Of a DNA stretch of 15,698 nt, positions 12,817 through 15,698 are shown piece after piece. A program made the position numbers and the translations under genes. The notes below the pieces were generated by a model. It was given only the letters and a program-made list of their open reading frames with translations, did not search any database and was not told the DNA's origin. This DNA comes from an uncultured Collinsella sp. (GTDB taxonomy: Bacteria > Actinomycetota > Coriobacteriia > Coriobacteriales > Coriobacteriaceae), in assembly GCA_900549555.1 (NCBI GenBank), contig UROO01000039.1:1-15698 (forward strand), written 5' to 3'. Numbering within the stretch: the first letter of the stretch is position 1; each line of letters begins with the position of its first letter.

Positions 12817-14478
12817 ATGACTAAGCATGTGTTTGTGACCGGCGGCGTGGTTTCGTCTTTGGGCAAGGGCATTACCGCGGCATCGCTGGGCCGTTTGCTC
12901 AAGTCGCGCGGCTACAAGGTGACGATGCAGAAGGCCGACCCGTATCTGAACGTCGACCCCGGTACCATGAGCCCGTTCCAGCACGGTGAGGTCTTTGTGA
13001 CCGAGGACGGCTACGAGTCCGATCTGGACCTGGGCCACTACGAGCGCTTTATTGACGAGAACCTGACCCGCGATTCTAACTTTACGACGGGCGCCATTTA
13101 CAAGAGCCTGATTGCCCGCGAGCGTCGCGGTGACTTTTTGGGCGGTACCGTCCAGGTGATCCCGCACGTCACCAATGCTATCAAGGACAAATTCCGCCGC
13201 ATTGAGGAGCAGACTGGCTCCGACGTTGTCATTACCGAGCTGGGTGGCACGATCGGCGACATCGAGTCGCAGCCGTTCGTGGAGGCTATCCGCCAGTACC
13301 GCAAGGAGGCCGGTCCCGAGAACGTCTGCTACATCCACGTATCGCTCGTTCCCTATATCGCCGCCGCCCACGAGGTTAAGACCAAGCCCACGCAGCACTC
13401 CGTCAAGGAGCTGCGCAGCTTTGGTATCCAGCCCGACATTATTGTGCTGCGCTCCGATCACCATATTGATGACGCTATCCGCGGCAAGATTGCGAGTTTC
13501 TGCGACGTCGACACCGACTGTGTCTTTACCAACGAGGATTGCGCGAGCATTTACGACGTGCCGCAGCTGCTCGCGGAGCAGGACTTTGACCTGCGCATTT
13601 GCGAGCGCCTTGGCCTCGATCCGCGCGAGCGCGATATGAGCGCATGGAATGAGTTCCTGCGCAAGCAAAACCATGCCAACCATCACGCCGATAAGGTTAA
13701 GGTTGCCGTCGTGGGAAAGTACACCCAGCTTCCCGATGCATATCTGTCGGTTATCGAGGCCCTGCATCACGCGGGCGTTTTCTACGATCGTCACGTAGAT
13801 GTGCAGCTGGTCGATGGTGAGAGCCTCGATGCCGAAAACGTCAATGAGGTTCTGGGCGACGCATCGGGCATCCTGGTTCCCGGCGGCTTTGGCAAGCGCG
13901 CCCTGGAGGGCAAGATCCTTGCTGCCGAGTTTGCTCGCGAGCACAAGATTCCGTATCTGGGCATTTGCCTGGGTATGCAGGTTGCCGTGTGCGAGTTCGC
14001 CCGCAACGTTGTCGGCCTTGCCGGTGCCAGCTCCTCCGAGTTTGATCCGGACGGTCCGTTTAGCGTCATCGACTTGATGAGCTCGCAGGAGGACGTGACC
14101 GAGAAGGGCGGCACCATGCGCCTGGGCGCCTATCCGTGCAAGCTCGCTGCCGATACCCTCGCGCGTGAGGCGTATGGCGAGGAGCTTGTCTACGAGCGCC
14201 ACCGTCACCGTTTTGAGTTCAACAATGCCTTCCGCGATCAGCTCGAGGACGCCGGTCTTGTCATCTCGGGTCTTTCGCCTGATGAGCGTCTGGTCGAGAT
14301 GGTCGAGCTGCCGCGCGATGTGCACCCGTGGTTCGTGGCCACCCAGGCTCACCCCGAGTTTAAGAGCCGCCCCACCAATCCTCAGCCGCTATTCCGAGAG
14401 TTCGTGCGTGCCTCGATTGGCCAGCATGAGGGCGTCGATCGCCTACAGGTGACGCCCATGAATCGTGCGATGGACTAA
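12817..14478 (+). CDS. pyrG: CTP synthase
   Basis: Makes CTP from UTP, ATP and glutamine-derived ammonia, the last step of de novo pyrimidine nucleotide synthesis; a cytoplasmic tetramer. At 553 residues it is full length. The N-terminal amidoligase domain (about 1-270) starts with the highly conserved FVTGGVVSSLGKG, with P-loop lysine K17, and contains QKADPYLNVDPGTMSPFQHG. The C-terminal glutamine amidotransferase domain (about 290-540) has the oxyanion-loop GGFG, the nucleophile C384 in GICLGMQ, and the catalytic pair H512 and E514 in AHPEF. The start codon has AGG 9 nt upstream, a weak site. xerD begins 2 nt after its stop, so the two genes are probably cotranscribed. CTP synthase also uses ATP, but no functional link with the ADI genes can be shown. 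Confidence 0.98.
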   Translation: MTKHVFVTGGVVSSLGKGITAASLGRLLKSRGYKVTMQKADPYLNVDPGTMSPFQHGEVFVTEDGYESDLDLGHYERFIDENLTRDSNFTTGAIYKSLIARERRGDFLGGTVQVIPHVTNAIKDKFRRIEEQTGSDVVITELGGTIGDIESQPFVEAIRQYRKEAGPENVCYIHVSLVPYIAAAHEVKTKPTQHSVKELRSFGIQPDIIVLRSDHHIDDAIRGKIASFCDVDTDCVFTNEDCASIYDVPQLLAEQDFDLRICERLGLDPRERDMSAWNEFLRKQNHANHHADKVKVAVVGKYTQLPDAYLSVIEALHHAGVFYDRHVDVQLVDGESLDAENVNEVLGDASGILVPGGFGKRALEGKILAAEFAREHKIPYLGICLGMQVAVCEFARNVVGLAGASSSEFDPDGPFSVIDLMSSQEDVTEKGGTMRLGAYPCKLAADTLAREAYGEELVYERHRHRFEFNNAFRDQLEDAGLVISGLSPDERLVEMVELPRDVHPWFVATQAHPEFKSRPTNPQPLFREFVRASIGQHEGVDRLQVTPMNRAMD

Positions 14479-14480
14479 GG

Positions 14481-15422
14481 TTGCCGGCGAACCGGGAACA
14501 TATCGGAGAAGCTCCTTCGCCGCTCGCTGTGGCGGCGGGGGAGTTTCTTGATTACCTTGCAGTCGAGCGGGGCTTGGCGCGTAACACGATTGCCGCCTAT
14601 CGCCGAGACCTGACGACCTACTGTGCATATCTGGAGCGGACGGGCATTGCGTCCTTTGAGGACGTGAGTCGGCGGGTCATTGAGGACTTTATCGCCGATC
14701 GGCGCGATGGGGGCTATTCCGATGCCTCGGTGGAGCGCGCGCTCGCTGCCGTCAAAGGCCTGCATGCCTTTTTGGTGCGCGATGGGGCCATGACCCAAAA
14801 TCCTACGGCGGCGTTGCGTTTGCCAAAAAAGGCCGAGCGCCTGCCGGAGTGCCTTTCGGTGGAGGATGTTTCGGCATTGCTCGACCAGGATTTTCCGGAT
14901 GGCGAGATGGGTCTGCGCGATCGCGCTATCTTGGAAGTGCTGTATGGGTGCGGTCTGCGCGTGAGCGAGCTGGTGGGGCTCGATGTGAGTGATATCCATG
15001 CCGATGACGGTTTTGTGCTGGTTCGCGGCAAGGGCTCCAAGGAGCGTCTGGTCCCTTTGGTGGGAAGCGCGGCGCGTGCCCTGACGCACTATATATGTGA
15101 TGGGCGCCGACTTCTGGCGGCTCATGCTCGTGGGACAGAGACGCCGGCGGTCTTTTTAAACAAGAACGGTGGGCGTCTATCGCGTCAGGGTGTTCACGTC
15201 ATATGCGAGCGCTACGGACGCCAGGTGGGGTTGGTGGGACTCCATCCGCACACGTTGCGCCACTCCTTTGCCACCCATATGCTCGCGGGCGGCGCGGACC
15301 TTCGCGTGCTGCAGGAGATCTTGGGACACGCCGATATATCGACGACGCAGGTCTACACGCATGTCGATCGTACGCAGCTGACTGAGGTTTACCTGGCGGC
15401 CCACCCGCTGGCACATCGCTAA
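14481..15422 (+). CDS. xerD: Tyrosine recombinase XerD-type
   Basis: Site-specific recombinase of the Xer pair that resolves chromosome dimers at dif. The catalytic set is complete when numbered from TTG 14481: R160 (GLRVSEL), K184 (RGKGSKERLVPL), H257 and R260 (HTLRHSFATHML), H283 (LGHADISTTQ) and nucleophile Y292 (VYTHV). The N-terminal core-binding domain (about residues 20-105, FLDYLAVERGLARNTIAAYRRDL) is intact, so this looks like the housekeeping enzyme rather than an integrase. The start is uncertain. TTG 14481 gives 313 residues but AAGG directly abuts it. GTG 14529 gives 297 residues, closer to the usual length, but has no clear ribosome-binding site. Its position 2 nt after pyrG suggests translational coupling. 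XerC versus XerD is decided by overall resemblance from memory. Confidence 0.93.
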   Translation: MPANREHIGEAPSPLAVAAGEFLDYLAVERGLARNTIAAYRRDLTTYCAYLERTGIASFEDVSRRVIEDFIADRRDGGYSDASVERALAAVKGLHAFLVRDGAMTQNPTAALRLPKKAERLPECLSVEDVSALLDQDFPDGEMGLRDRAILEVLYGCGLRVSELVGLDVSDIHADDGFVLVRGKGSKERLVPLVGSAARALTHYICDGRRLLAAHARGTETPAVFLNKNGGRLSRQGVHVICERYGRQVGLVGLHPHTLRHSFATHMLAGGADLRVLQEILGHADISTTQVYTHVDRTQLTEVYLAAHPLAHR

Positions 15423-15455
15423 TACGCTGCTGAGCTGCGATTACATGCTATCCGA

Positions 15456-15525
15456 GGACGGACCCCCGATTGCCAAAACGTGCTGTTGCGCACGTTTTGG
15501 CAATCGGGGGTCCGTCCCATTTTGC
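15456..15525 (+). terminator. Perfect 28-bp hairpin after xerD (terminator or repeat element)
   Basis: 15456-15483 and 15490-15517 are exact complements, separated by a TGTTGC loop. The left arm begins GGACGGACCCCCG and ends AAAACGTGC. CATTTTGC follows, so it can work as a terminator. A perfect 28-bp stem is far longer than the other terminators here (8-14 bp), and may be a dispersed palindromic element. Confidence 0.75.
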
Positions 15526-15650
15526 GCCACCGGCCAATGGCGCGGCGGGGTGCACATGCCGCGCGTGGGAGAGTTTGGGGGCGATGTGAACGGGATGTAA
15601 AGGGACATAAAAATCGCCTCAAGGTCAACTTGAAGGTTGAGGTTGAAAGG
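15518..15650. other. Gene-free end of genuine sequence
   Basis: No coding sequence is supported. The last 30 bases include GAGGTTGAAAGG, which could be a ribosome-binding site for a gene cut off by the contig end, and a small inverted repeat CCTCAA/TTGAGG (15618-15643). Confidence 0.4.
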
Positions 15651-15698
15651 CTGTCTCTTATACACATCTGACGCTGCCGACGAACTCTAGGGTGTAGA
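15651..15698. other. Sequencing adapter (Nextera type), not genomic
   Basis: The sequence from 15651 begins CTGTCTCTTATACACATCT, the complement of the Tn5 mosaic end used in Nextera libraries. It continues through 15683 as the read-1-side adapter. Then come an 8-base stretch ACTCTAGG (15684-15691), which is the complement of an i5 index I remember as CCTAGAGT, and GTGTAGA (15692-15698), the start of the P5 flow-cell sequence. This is untrimmed read-through at a contig end. Confidence 0.97.

Noticed and set aside
12289..14352. A 687-codon minus-strand open frame opposite pyrG and the winged-helix gene
   Set aside because: It spans two real genes and two intergenic signals on the other strand and has no recognisable domains. 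pyrG opposite is unambiguous.
14481..15422. xerD as an integrase marking a mobile element
   Set aside because: It sits 2 nt after pyrG, has normal XerD length and motifs, and no att-like repeats, tRNA gene or phage genes are nearby.
15419..15671. Short open frames at the right edge
   Set aside because: Their termini are translated from the adapter sequence at 15651-15698; products starting MCIRDS or MYKRQ are well-known adapter artefacts.
1..15698. CRISPR arrays, tRNA or rRNA genes, and transposases
   Set aside because: I looked for regularly spaced repeats, cloverleaf-like segments and transposase motifs and found none that I could support.

Overview
The window looks like a piece of a draft or metagenome contig from a gut-type Coriobacteriia (Actinomycetota), most likely Collinsella or a close relative. 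That placement is inference. It rests on GC-rich genes with strongly C/G-ending codons, AT-rich promoter regions, strong Shine-Dalgarno sites, and a gene set typical of fermentative anaerobic actinobacteria. The last 48 bases (15651-15698) are not biological: they match a Nextera adapter plus index, so the real sequence stops at 15650.

Layout. 1-2279 (minus) is most of ppk1 (polyphosphate kinase), running off the left edge. 2280-8385 is an arginine deiminase (ADI) region: arcA copy 1, a terminator, a PLP-dependent aminotransferase, a terminator, then arcA copy 2 followed by arcB. 8386-10011 carries a terminator, a structured leader and arcD, a YfcC-family arginine/ornithine antiporter. 10012-10520 is a gene-free stretch full of inverted and direct repeats. 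10566-12047 encodes a DUF1846 (UPF0371) protein, 12304-12639 a small winged-helix protein, 12817-14478 pyrG (CTP synthase) and 14481-15422 xerD (tyrosine recombinase), which nearly abuts pyrG.

How it works together. ArcD would import arginine in exchange for ornithine. ArcA (two genes, one protein sequence) deiminates it to citrulline and ammonia, and ArcB phosphorolyses citrulline to ornithine and carbamoyl phosphate. Carbamate kinase (arcC), which would recover ATP, is not in the window.

The most interesting signals are in the ADI region. The two arcA copies appear identical at every base over about 1267 bp, while the flanks have diverged outside short conserved blocks. Those blocks define a shared promoter with two direct repeats (core CCGTTC) exactly 21 bp apart and a -10-like box at a fixed distance. 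The 7-mer ACCGTTC/GAACGGT recurs five times in these two upstream regions. This suggests a dedicated regulator not encoded here, plus recent gene conversion, or an assembler having merged two near-identical copies.
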